DNA from: Ophiodon elongatus
Lineage: Eukaryota > Chordata > Actinopteri > Perciformes > Hexagrammidae
Direction: 5' to 3'
Assembly (NCBI GenBank): GCA_016806645.1
Contig: JACSYO010000427.1
Location: forward strand, 1,755,001 to 1,819,000
Length of the DNA stretch: 64,000 bases
Shown here: positions 14,385 through 46,575 of the stretch, one piece after another
Layout: each line of letters begins with the position of its first letter
Numbering within the stretch: position 1 is the first letter of the stretch
Made by a program: the position numbers and the translations under genes
Notes under the pieces: generated by a model
Databases searched by the model: none
Told to the model about the DNA's origin: nothing
What the model saw: only the letters and a program-made list of their open reading frames with translations

Positions 14385-16539
14385 CTGCATGAGTAACTGA
14401 AATGTTCAGGTTTTAGAAAATTGAAAAAACATTGGCTAAAAAAAGAACAACATCTGCTACCAGCATAACACAACTGAATCTCAGACTGAACTGTCAGTGG
14501 TCATTTTGAGGGTAATGTACGCGCCAGATTTAGTCAAGGAAGAAGATTGCATGGAATTAAAAAGATGATATCTCTGGTTCTTCTGCATCGATTAAGATCT
14601 TTCTCATGCAGGCTAAATCAGTGGAGCACTCATTTAAATGCACTGGAGCTGATGTTGCCTGGGCCTCTCTTGCCTTTTTGATTCACCATGTTAGCTGAGG
14701 AAAGTCCCTCTGAAGTTTAAAGATTCAAAGAAGCCGGAGCCTTTTATTCACATTCATAATGTATACTGTATGGAAATTTAGCATTGCACCTTGTGATAAT
14801 GTATTGAAATGACGGCTAGTGGTATGAAGCGGAATCCTGCTGAGCCACAAGGTGCAGATAGAGGTTATGTGGGGGCAGAGCATTTAGAGACGGCAGGCTG
14901 CATCCTTAAAATAGAGGTGAGATCTCAGTTCTCCTCACAGACGCATACTCTGGAGGAGAGGAGAGAATGAGTCAGCTGTCCGACCGGGCCAAGATGGAGA
15001 GACGGGAGAGAATGAAAGATTAACGATGAATCAATCAGAGGTAGGGACTGTTGGAATGGTTAAGCAGAGCTGAAGGACACCCGCGGTCTGAAACCCACGC
15101 CTTAACATTGAGAGTGGAGGATGATGCTCTTGTTGCTAAGGAATACCTGTTACCTTGGTGATAACGAGACATGTTTAAGGATGAGTCATCAAGTTTGAAC
15201 TCCAGAGCGGTCAACTGTTCTGTACGGCTTCTCGGCGGTCGGAGTTGTGTTAGCAACGCTCCGTGGATTTCTTTGTCATTAACAGCAGGGTACATCCTTG
15301 ATGTCAGGTCTTATAAGGCATGCGGGTGAAATTATTGCTTCAAATTAATATTAAGACACGGGGGAGAATATAGAAAACTGCAATTAATATATTAATATAA
15401 CTGAAAAATAAATTATTAAATTGCAGAGAAGCGAGAAGTGTTCAAGATGCATTTTATTCTTTTCCTTAAAAAAAATGCTTGAATGAATAATGTATTTTTG
15501 TTGTTATTTATTGCGCAACTGCATGTATTTTGGCCCGGCGATAGCATAACGAACAACACTGACACATCATAGCAAATCATACGCATTACTCATTATCACT
15601 CTCATGTCTTTCTAAATTCTTTTTTTTTTTTCGTTTGGTAGATATGTGTCCTTAAATGGGACAAACACAGCAAGACCCAGATTCCTCACAAGCGAACACG
15701 AATAAATGAGCAATTGTGGAATTTTCTCAACTGGTTCAGTTACTGATTTGTTGTGGATGGAGAAGTCGCCACACAAGCAAAAAAAAAAAAAAAGAAAATA
15801 AGCCAAAACACAACAACAAATATATATGTGTACGGACTGGAATTCTCAAAAGAAACTGTGTGTTGACAGGAAGCAGAAGAATCCAGAAACGCACAAACTT
15901 CCTCCGACAACACAAAAGGCTGACTATACGTTGCCTGTGCCAACATCATAATTTAAAAATAATCATATCAAGTGAAATATTTAGTCACAGACATAACTCC
16001 AGCTTCCATACCTTTGAAACAACACTGGGAGTTGTCTCTATATGCAGATTCATGGACCTCAAACGTATTAATTCATTTAAAGACCCAGTTTCAAAGTGAT
16101 GGGATTCAACATGAGAATAGCATATGAACTATTTATATAGTTGTACATAAAAGACATCAGTGAGCCGCATGATTGCTGCACCAGGTGACATGCTGATCCT
16201 TTACATGTCCACGTACAACATCCTGCTGCTGTAAATATTAACTAGAGAACCAAATCATGTAAATAATTAATTTACTCCTGATTCAGTAAAGATAAAAACT
16301 ACAGGGCATAGCTGTTTTAGCAAATTGTTTAGACATAATATTATTTAACAATTAAAGTGTGCAGTATATTCATGTCCTAAAAGATTTTTACGAAAGGGCC
16401 TCAGGAGTGAAAGCTAAGTCAGATGCACAAAGCGTTGTTTTTGGTATTCTTTGTGATTTGTTGATATCAACATTAACATAAATAAACCGACCTTGTCCTT
16501 TTATACCTGGAACCTGGCCACACTTTGCTATGTTAGTGG

Positions 16540-16940
16540 GATGATTGTAGCCCGATCAATACTGGATTTTTGAGGCAGATACTGATATCGCCCAATAGCA
16601 AACACATTGTATAATCCAACTATCTCGATATGGATCCATTTGATTTTTTTTTTTATAAAATTGTGACCAAGATTTATCCAAAGTGGGGCATTTTACAGCG
16701 TGATGATATTGAAAAAAAGTGAGTGTGTGAGTTAAAAGTGCAGACAGGAGCAGTCTGGCTCCGTTGTGTCACACTGTATATGTTTATAGTTAATAATCAT
16801 AGGACATTATTATTTATTATACTTATTATAAAAGCTCACAGCTGATGTTATTTTTCATCAATAATACTAACAATAGTGGAATACGGAGATTCGGTTATCG
16901 TACTGTGAAAATCTCACTACACTATTACAATACCATCCAG
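16540..16940. repeat. Diverged copy of the gttgtaacggtat MITE
   Basis: Shares tgcagacaggagcagtctgg, the atatgt and ataataa inner parts, and actgtgaaaatctcactac ending with 38324-38635. The terminal inverted repeats are decayed (the right end reads actattacaatacc). Confidence 0.65.
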
Positions 16941-19735
16941 AACTTTTCAACTGAAGATGTCTGGACCTTGAACGTCATTGTCATGACGACAGTGGATTCT
17001 GGTAATTGTGGACACAGACATGTATTTATATCACAATGAATGCTTGTTTTGAGGGTAAATCTAGAAGTTGTTTTGCCTCGACACTGTTGATATTTCAGCG
17101 CTGCCCTGTCAAGTCAGCTATTCACAGCACCAACGCTGCACAGACTCGGTTAAACAGTGTGGTATGGTGAGGAATTTACTGGGAAACATTGCTTTGCAAT
17201 TAGTAAAGGATCCAGTCGGATCTCCTTTCTTTTTCAATGCTGTCCACAAACCTCAGCTCAAAGTAGCATTTCCACTGCAGCCATGATGAACTCGTGCAGA
17301 TGACAGAACAGGTTTTCAGGTGTGAAGTATGGAGCGTGGACATTGTCCTCTGGTGATTAGCAACATGTCAAACCTTTGAAGTTGGCTTAGTGCAACACAA
17401 AATCTGAACTAATCCCGCCACGAGCCGCCCCATGTGTGAAATGTCTTCTTTAGTGGTTTCTTTTGCATGATGCTCTTCAGATAAAGCACGCTGGATCCGA
17501 AGAAGAAAACGTGCCGGTGCTGTTTAAAATGTAACACTGTGGCTTCAGATGCCATCGCGGGGCGTGCGAGTGGAAAGGCTGACACCGAAAACGGGTAGCA
17601 TGTGCGTTCGGATCTGTCTACACGTTTACACTCGGGTTAAGGTGTAAGAAGCAGCCTGGGCATGTCCACACACATAACAAGATGTTGAAGGGTGGAAGGC
17701 ACATTCTGCAGCCATTCACTTCCACAGTAAAAGGTTATAGGCCGAGAGAGTCCTGTCTCAACCTGTACCTCTGCAGTGCACGGGAACAGCGCTGCCAGTG
17801 TCAAAGCAGCGTTTCAAAAAAAAATAATTGAAATGGCCATTAAAATATGCATGTCATGTAATGTTTAAACATGCATTACGTGCAGGAGTGGAGAATGAAC
17901 ATAGAAATACTTTAACTACACAGGACATTCCTGATGGTTCATGCTTCTCTCACTCTGCCTGGAGGCAAGGCTATCGCAAACGTGCACAAACACACACTCG
18001 TCAAGGCCAACTACTCATGTGTTTATGCCATCCTGGGGATCGGCACCGCTCTTCCATTATACCCACTTTGAGTTAGTGCTGAGTGCATTTTTGTCCTACC
18101 AGTGGCAAAACAAGTGACTGGCGAAACGACGGTGATCATTTGTTACAGAGTTGTGGTCGTAAACCTTTATGGTAGCGTGGCACACGCATGCACAGCAAAT
18201 AATGTTTTTTTTTACCAGCGATAGCGATGCTGGAATTTTCTTTTTCACCTTGTGAGTCTGTGAGTGAGTGATCATGGCAAAGTGTGGCCCTGGAGACACC
18301 TACGGTATCATGAACCGCCAGACAAGCGCTCGCAACCGTGCAAAATGCAGTCACAAAACTTTACAGGTGCGTGGTTAGGAACAAAATGAAGGTCTGATGT
18401 GGCGTCACGGCTGGTGTGATCCTAGTACCCATTGTTTATGATCTTTGACTTAACTTGAACTATTTAAAAACTAAGTTTTAAGTTACATAAATGACGAGTG
18501 GGTAAACATACAGCAGCTACTGTGCATAGAGGCGAGGTAGAAGGAGCACATTGATGCTGCTCGTGTGTAAAGTAGGGCCAATCAGTTGAGGAAATTGATT
18601 AGCCGGAGGAGAAAGCATGAAGCCCTGCATACTGTTGAAACTCAGCGGCACATTTTAGACTCACTAGTTTAAAATACTGGTTGTGCTGGTTTGGTTGACA
18701 ATACTTGTACAGATTTTGCACTGAAAGAGATCATAGAAATAATTTGTTCTTGTGGAGGATATCAAACATCGTGACGCCCTCTGTACAGTTCAGCAGGATG
18801 TCTGTAGACACACAAACAGGAGCAGGAAGAAGAAAAAAAAAACACCACCATCTTAATTTCTAATTACACAAATGTTGCACGGTATGTTCGGAGGTAATGA
18901 CCTTAGTTCACTGTTGTGCTTTGGTGTTCAAAGGTGAGCGTGTTGTCAGCCTCCTGTTTGTTATTGCTTGTGTTTTCCACTTGCTCAGCACTAATGAATT
19001 CTCCACCTCCACCTGTTTTTCTGAATAATTTAAGGTGGAATGCTGAACATTATGTCTCAGTGTGGATCGGTGAAAAAAACATACACCCACATACGAGGCA
19101 AAATCTTGTTTTGTTGTGTATGTCTTCCTCCCTGATTGTGTCCATGCTGTTATTTGTTTTCCTCCTGTCTCGCTCTCCTTTCTTTGTTTTTTTCTTTTCT
19201 TCATCTGCTGCCTGTTTTCCACTGCTTGCTGTTTTGCAAAGCGCTCTCTGTGTACTGCATTTCTCTCTATCTGTTTCTTTCTCTGTATGTCTCTCACCTG
19301 TCTATCTGTCTCATTTTGTCTGTCTGTCTAATTCTGCCTGCATATCTTTCTGTCTGTCTTCCTGCTCATGTCTGTCTCTTGGGTTGTTGGATTCGTCTGA
19401 TTACGCTTCTCTCTGTATCTGACCTGATCCTATTCCTCTCTCTTTCTCTCTACCTCCTACTTTCTGTCTTCCGTCTCTTCACCCACTCGATTCGTCTTTA
19501 TTCTGCCACCGACCCTCCTCTGCCTGACTGTCTTTCAGGCTGTGGCGTCTTTGCTATCTTAATGTTTTCGCTGCTTGGCTCCGGTCCAGAAAGTTATGGG
19601 AGGCTAAGTGTTTGTACAGCCAATGGCAAGATGAGCCTGAGAAAAGCGCTGAGCTTATAGACGTGATGTATGACACCCTACGTGACTGCTTTGGTAAAGA
19701 AGCAACATCCTGCTGCAAGGACACATGCCCTCTAC

Positions 19736-19738
<3 letters not shown>

Positions 19739-19802
<64 letters not shown>
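19739..19802. repeat. (GT)n microsatellite
   Basis: About 32 uninterrupted GT units. Confidence 0.97.
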
Positions 19803-19803
<1 letters not shown>

Positions 19804-19883
19804 AGTTGTAAAACAACAACGAAATCTCAGTGCCAAGTTATCTGCTGTCCTTCGCTACTGCATTGGAAGAAGCAACCATTGCC

Positions 19884-19940
<57 letters not shown>

Positions 19941-19943
19941 GTG
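19884..19943. repeat. (GT)n microsatellite
   Basis: A second GT array 80 bp after the first, in the same sense. Confidence 0.97.
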
Positions 19944-20547
19944 CTGGCCTTGCCACCACGTTAACGCTTTGTGTCCTGGATTTTTTTCCCTCCCTTCCTC
20001 TCTCTGCAGTTGCCATGGCAATGCACCAAGAGGCTCCATCATGTGTCTGAGCCTGTGACCGCAATTTTTACAACAGCTCACAAGCACTGGCTTTGTGTGT
20101 TTATATTTTTTCCGTCTTAATTTAGCATTTGATCATGTTGTTGGTACCCTGAAGTGACGCTAAATAGGGACTATTTGCCAAGCTTGTTTGTCTTAATTAA
20201 AGTCTTTGAAATATCAAGTTTTCTTAAGGTGAAGATTCGACTGAATCATGACCAGGAAATTGATTGAACATTTTAAAATTCATTAAAAAGGCCAGCCTTT
20301 TTTCCCAATATGGATGAATGTCAGAGCTACATTCTCACATCCAAAGCACATCACATATTGTTTTATAGAAGTCCATATGTTACAGGGTTGAGACAGGAGA
20401 GATCATCAGACAGAAACCAAATAAAATGAAGAAAATGTCCCTCAATTAAAGTAACATAATAACAACATGGACACCTTTGTTGGATGGCATTGGTACATCC
20501 ACACTGTGGGTGCCGCAGGTGCAGCATACGGCGGTGTAGTTTAATGT

Positions 20548-20775
20548 CCAGCAGGGGTTCCCAAATGTTTTTGCTTGTGAACCTTTTGAAACTTAATGTC
20601 TTCAGGTTGCATATGTCGGAGATAAGATCAACCAAAGAGGGATCTTTCCTCTGTTGGAACATCTGAAAAAATAAGCATACTTTTTTGCATAGCGTAAATG
20701 ACTTTCCTGACCACTCATATCGGGCTTGCGACCCCTTGGGGTGTCCCGTCCTTCAGGTTGGGAATCACTGCTCTA
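20548..20775. repeat. hAT-like non-autonomous element
   Basis: Left end cagcaggggttcccaaatg, right end caggttgggaatcactgctc, an imperfect inverted repeat. Near the right end is tgcgaccccttggggtgtcc, a pattern typical of Charlie/hAT-derived MITEs. Confidence 0.6.
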
Positions 20776-21965
20776 AAGGATCCATGAACAATTAGACAAA
20801 AATAGATTACATGCATGACATTTAGTAGGAATATCGGGTAGTATTTAACATCACAAACCCTGAAAAGCGCTGTAGTTTGCAGTGTCCTGATACAAGTATA
20901 GCACAGAGGCAGGTTTGGTGGGATCGTCCCAAAACGGAAACAGTTACAGGCACGTTCCCAAAAACCTCCACAAATAGCCACGTGTGCCACAGCAGCGTCC
21001 TGAAGCGAAGCGCTGAGCCCTGCCTGATCAATCATTGTACGTCGCCCTGGATAAATGCTCAAAAAGTAGCCAGGCCTGGAGAAAGAAGCAGCCTGGGCTC
21101 TGCAGCCTATTTTATGTTTTCTCGCTCATGGGCTCAGTTCCATTTTAGACAAGGAAAAGGAAAGTGGAACAAGGCTGTTAACAAAGAGGACTGACCATGG
21201 AGATGTCTGATCAAGTCTTATCTATCAGTTGCTATATTCAGATATTTATTATTATGTCAATGTCATGTCTTGCATTTTAAGGATACCTGCTACATACTGG
21301 TAAAACTACATTTTTCCAGGATTAAAAAATAAACTAAAAAAATCTGTCTGATTTTGGATAGTATCCATTTTTTTCCGGTGATTCATGCCTGAGGTGTTGG
21401 GTGGGTGTTGACCGCTTCAACCTGACTGTCTGTGACCTACAGACAATACCAGCCCGTCGGCCAACTGCAGTTATGGTTTAAACTGCGTGATGGTTATCGT
21501 TTATGGTCACTCCAGTTGATTGCATCCTAATGAACATCTCTTATTGAGATGTCTTGGCTCGTAATCCTCATCTCTAAAGAAAACAATCGAAGCATGAGAT
21601 CTTAAAAACTTGAAAAAATCTTTTAAGATACAATTTGGAAATAGCAAAAAGCACGATATAACAATGCATGATTTCCTTCTGTTTTTATCACCTGTTTTTG
21701 AATACTTCAGATAATTCATTGAGATAAAGATGATCCTGTGGTTATATTATCACAGTATTATTGCTGTCTGCATCAATGATGCCCAGTCATGATCATGGAG
21801 AAGACCTCTGGTGTTGTGCTCTGTTGTCAGTCTCAAAGTTTCCTTTAGCGGGTGCAGGAATTACATCCAATGTGTTTGGGTTTGACTCTACAGAAGTGGC
21901 TGTAGAAGTAACAAGTTCCTGAAGCACTGCACTTTGAGACATGAATTGTTGATTTTATTGTGTCA

Positions 21966-22152
21966 AGTTAATTGGAGGCTCCAAATTGCCCGTAGGTGTG
22001 AATGTGAGCGTGAATGGTTGTCTGTCTCTATATGTGCCCTGCGATGAACTGGCGACCTGTCCGGGGTCCCTGCCTTCGCCCAATGTCAAGTGGGATCGGC
22101 TTCAGTGACCCCGCGACCCTGAATAGGATAAGCGGTTTGGATAATGGAATAA
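21966..22152. repeat. Fish LINE/SINE tail fragment
   Basis: Contains gtgaatgtgagcgtgaatgg, gccctgcgatgaactggcga, cctgtccggggtccctgcct, gcgaccctgaataggataag and cggtttggataatgga. I recognise this as the very common 3' tail block of fish retroelements. Confidence 0.75.
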
Positions 22153-22742
22153 GCATGTTCTGCAAGTAGGCTCGGCCTTCCACTTGCAGAAAATCCTTGA
22201 AAAAATACCAGTTAGCTTGGCTTTATTGGTGTTCTGACCAGAACCTGTTTTATATTGTATATTGTTCACATTTGATGATTTTACCGTACTGTAGTCAAAA
22301 AAGGTTCCTGTTGTTGTGATGTCCTTTGTCTTCTTGGACTTTCTGTAGATTTAATATGACTTTCTGTCGCTGCCACCTCCATTCTTTATTTTCTGTATTT
22401 CTTTTTTGATTCGTTCCAAACACACAGACATATAAAACATCACTTCCGGTGTCTTTTCTTTCCCCGCATGAAAGACCTGTCTGACACATTGTATTAAGAG
22501 CACTAAATGTAAAAGCTATCATGAACTCAGTACTGGATGAATCACTGTCAAATGATGCCAGTCACCAACAAGTTATTATTTAGATATTAGTCATCTGCAC
22601 TTAAAGCTCAGTCCATAGTTGCACTCGCTGAGTCACAGCAGAAAAAAAAAAAGAAAAAGAAAAGTTCAAGCTGGGAGGTGGATTTCCAATAAAAAGTGAC
22701 CTGACAGGTTATCTAACTTTCATCCCACTGTTGTGTTCACAG

Positions 22743-43236
<20,494 letters not shown>

Positions 43237-44976
43237 CCACAAGCTCCGATCAGACGCCCTCCTCCCGTTGTCCCCCCCAACAGTTAGCCCGAACATCGTC
43301 CCCTGGTGGCCGGCAGCCTGTGGAACAACAGCACGGAGAGAAGCTGGAGACAAACAGTCAGAGTAGATGATTAAGACGTATTCTTTCCTGCCCTGTCCCT
43401 CGGTGTCCATCACATGCTTATCTGAGTAGGCTTAAGTCCCACGCAAGCCCCTCATCTTTTCCCATAAGGAATGTAAAAGACAAGCGTATGGAGATAACAT
43501 GACATAGTAGCTGTGTCTTCCAAAACATCTCCCAAAAAGATCATTTGAAGATGGATGCTGTTTACGTAAAAAAAAAAAAAAAAGGAAAAGGGAGAAGTCA
43601 GACTCTGTCTGAAAGAGACGGGCTTTCTTCTGCCGTCAAGATGTCAGCCAGTCCCTTCAGTCTAATCTTCCCCGGAATTCTCAGTTTTACTGTGTTTGGA
43701 TCCAGTCATGGACCGCTGACAGCTGCTGATCTTTTCAATGACGTGAAAGAAAAGTCAACGAGGAGCTCCATCTGCCATGACCTTTTCATAGCCAGGGCCT
43801 CAAAGACAGACAAGTTTGTGTGTGGTGTTTTTTTTTTTTTAGAGAGGCAACGTGTGCCTGTGCTCTAGATCTGCCGACATAGACCCTTCTCCTCTCTCTC
43901 CAGCCCTGTTGCCCCTCCCTGCTATGGAAGAGAGCACCCACATCGGACTAAAAGTTTACACCCCGATTTCTTCCAAAAAAATCCAATCCTCAAAAGCCCC
44001 TCCTCACTGTTTGGTCCACCCCCCCCCCACCCCACCCCACCACCTCCTAAATGAGCTGCATGCCCTTGGTGGGCCACCTCAGAGAACTGGAGGGCAGCCA
44101 GTCCTCCAGGGGCCACCACACTGACAGTTGCCACTCTGACAAAAGACTGACAGAAAAAGTGCGGGATGAGCAAAAGAAACAAAAATACAATCAATTCAAC
44201 ACGGAGGAGGAACGCTTGGTCTTTAAAGACTATTTTTAAAATGCATGGGGAGACTGATGGATCAGCATGAATGGATATGACAAACGGACGATGGTTGCGT
44301 TATTTTATTTGTGCATTTCGCTGGTTCCTTTCCCTGTTTCATCACCTCTCTTGGACATTCTGTTAGAAATAATTCTGTTAGGATATTTTGGTGCCCCCTC
44401 TGAGGAAGGTAACTACAACCTCTTTTGACATTCCTAAATCTTGGTCCTCTGCCATCATTCCTGACTTTTATTCCCGAGAACAATTCCGTTTTTTTTTTGG
44501 TGGCACGTTTACCTGATCTGATTGGTACTATTCCCCTCTTTCCCCCCTATAGAGGAGCCCTTTGATCCCTGAGCTACTCCAGGAAGGGGACGGTCTCACG
44601 TGGAGGTTGCACTTGTCTTTGTAGATGTCCTTCAGGGATTTGAAACCTTTGTATATAGAACTGAGATCTTGCAACGCAGAAAAGCAACTGTGGACAAAGT
44701 TTCAACATACAAGCATCATTCCAAAAAAAAAAAAAAAAAAAAAAAAAAACCGAGGCTGTTGTAGGCGTATCTTTACTTCTTCTGATACAGTAGGGGTAGG
44801 GGGAGGAGGGCTGGGCCGCCATAGCTCTGACCCTGGAGGAATGTTCGGACTGAACTGTGCCACCTGGTGGCTGAATGAGAGTACTGCGTTGTCACACACT
44901 GCTGCCGCTCTCAGTGCCAACGCTCCAAGGCGTTCCACTATATCTCTCCACTTAATCTCTATTTCTCTGTCTCTCA

Positions 44977-45000
44977 CACACACACACACACACACAAACA

Positions 45001-45064
<64 letters not shown>

Positions 45065-45085
45065 AACAAACACACACACACACAC
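44977..45085 (+). repeat. (CA)n array in the srpk2 3' UTR
   Basis: CA units broken by AAACAAAC; transcribed in the 3' UTR. Confidence 0.95.
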
Positions 45086-45470
45086 CACAACAACTTGCAT
45101 CATCACAATTAGTCCAGTTGCCTATTTTTCGCAATAAATGAAAAAAGATGACTATAAGTAAATGGTGAGATATTTTTAAAAACTATTTAATTCATTAAAA
45201 AAAAAGAGAAAAAAAAAAGAAAAAGAAAACAACTTTTCTCTGGTTGTTGTGACCGTGACATAATCTCGTCTTATACTGAGGTGATTGTGTTTGTCTTTTA
45301 GAGATGTTTTTATTTCTTTCGTCATCATTATTATTATTATTATTATAATTATACTGAAAGATTTTTTTACACAGTTGTCACCTCTCCCCTCCCTCCTTAC
45401 TTGAACAGTGCTGCTCTGTCTGGGCTCTTGATGGCGATAAAGAAAAAGTAAAAAAAATCAACAGTTTTGC

Positions 45471-45476
45471 AATAAA
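45471..45476 (+). terminator. Proximal poly(A) signal of srpk2
   Basis: AATAAA, followed 15-30 nt later by tgatgagttttttttt, a GT/T-rich downstream element. Confidence 0.6.
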
Positions 45477-45602
45477 GGGTATGTGATGAGTTTTTTTTTG
45501 CACCCAAACCTCCTGATCTCACTCGTTCAGCCATGCTGACTGTTCTTCCTGATGACATTGACAGAATGGCGTCTCTTGTCTGTGTTTTTCATTGACAGAT
45601 TT

Positions 45603-45608
45603 AATAAA
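45603..45608 (+). terminator. Distal poly(A) signal candidate of srpk2
   Basis: A second AATAAA, in gatttaataaaattg, about 130 nt after the first. The downstream GT-rich context is weaker. Confidence 0.4.
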
Positions 45609-46387
45609 ATTGTAAATTAATGGATCCCGTAGTGAATTCTATGCTTTGAAGCTGCGTAAGTCAACCACAACCTACAACCGGTCACTAAAGGCAACAAAAG
45701 AAAGAAATAATTGGCACAGACTCTCCTTTTGAAAATATGCAACGTGTGTTTCAACTATTTTAATGGAAGGTTAAAAGACATGGGTCAGTTGTGAGTACAA
45801 TCAGCCAAAGGCTTCACATGAGCAGTATTACTGTACATAAGCAAATATGGCCTATTAGACACCATTATCTAAGATTCAATAAAAGATGGGGTGATAAAAG
45901 ACATCCTGAATCAATATTGGTCATTAAAAAGTAAAACAAATGCCTCAGAGTATCAAAGAGGGATTTTCCAGTATTTTCTTTTATATCTTCGATCACTACA
46001 GATGCTCTCTGATGCAATCTGTGTGCGTCCGCTAATGAGTCCATTAGCACTCGGTAAAAAAGTGATGCCTCGCGTAAAGCGCACATACCCTCGTTCATTA
46101 GCCTCAGTTAAAGATGCCTTTTTTATGTGGGTAAAATCTTACTGCTTTTAAAAAAAAATAATTATATAAATAAAACTCAAGAGGCGCATTGATGTAAGGA
46201 GAACTTAATGAGGTCACTGCTCAAATGTAGTGTAGAGACGTTGATCATGTGATCCACGGTGGAATCTTATGTATGTTCGAAGACAACCCATCATCAGAGC
46301 ATTAGGAGGATACAGTATACACAGCTTAGTACTGCGTATACTTACAGGTGTGTGTGGTTCACTGTGCTTGAGCTCTGTCTGTGTGTT

Positions 46388-46429
46388 GTATGTGTGTGTG
46401 TGTGTGCGTGTGTGTGTGTGTGTGTGTGT
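46388..46429 (-). repeat. (CA)n array (transcript sense) in the adck2 3' UTR
   Basis: Plus-strand GT repeats just past the adck2 stop codon. Confidence 0.95.
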
Positions 46430-46434
46430 CTCTG

Positions 46435-46575
46435 TCAGAGCAGTGAAGCACTGTTCTTTAGCAACAGGGGTTTGACCAAATCCAGGACGTCCAGGTTCGG
46501 ATCCAATGACCTGCCGAGACCCTCCAGCACCATGATGGCAAACACAATGGAGGCAAAATTACTCTCCAGCTTCAC
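46435..46575 (-). CDS. adck2: adck2 exon 8, C terminus and stop
   Basis: Acceptor gttttttctctag. Encodes VKLESNFASIVFAIMVLEGL then GRSLDPNLDVLDLVKPLLLK and NSASLL, then TGA at 46437-46435. A (CA)n array, transcript sense, begins within about 10 nt of the stop. Confidence 0.94.
   Translation of the reverse strand: MKLESNFASIVFAIMVLEGLGRSLDPNLDVLDLVKPLLLKNSASLL

Larger units (their letters stand above)
1..22742. other. No coding exon recognised; srpk2 5' flank or first intron
   Basis: Twenty-two kilobases of repeat-rich, moderately AT-rich DNA. No open frame resembles a known protein. Mammalian SRPK2 has a very long first intron, so this could be intronic, but no SRPK2-like first exon was recognised. 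Pyrimidine-rich open frames around 18916-19660 are low complexity. Individual repeats are listed separately. Confidence 0.6.
43237..45620 (+). other. srpk2: srpk2 3' UTR
   Basis: Non-coding sequence after the TAG on the same strand. It contains an A run of about 17 (43568-43584), an A26 run (about 44724-44749), and a (CA)n array interrupted by AAAC units (about 44977-45085). Two AATAAA signals follow, at 45471 and 45603. The first has a T-rich element just downstream and is the better cleavage-signal candidate. Several short open frames here lack any protein resemblance. Confidence 0.7.

Noticed and set aside
18916..19660. Overlapping plus-strand frames rich in Leu, Ser, Phe and Cys
   Set aside because: They come from a long low-complexity CT/TG-rich stretch; hydrophobic composition is a by-product and there is no splice-consistent gene model.
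43545..44239. Short plus-strand frames after the srpk2 stop
   Set aside because: They lie in the srpk2 3' UTR, contain A-run and C-run translations and have no protein resemblance.
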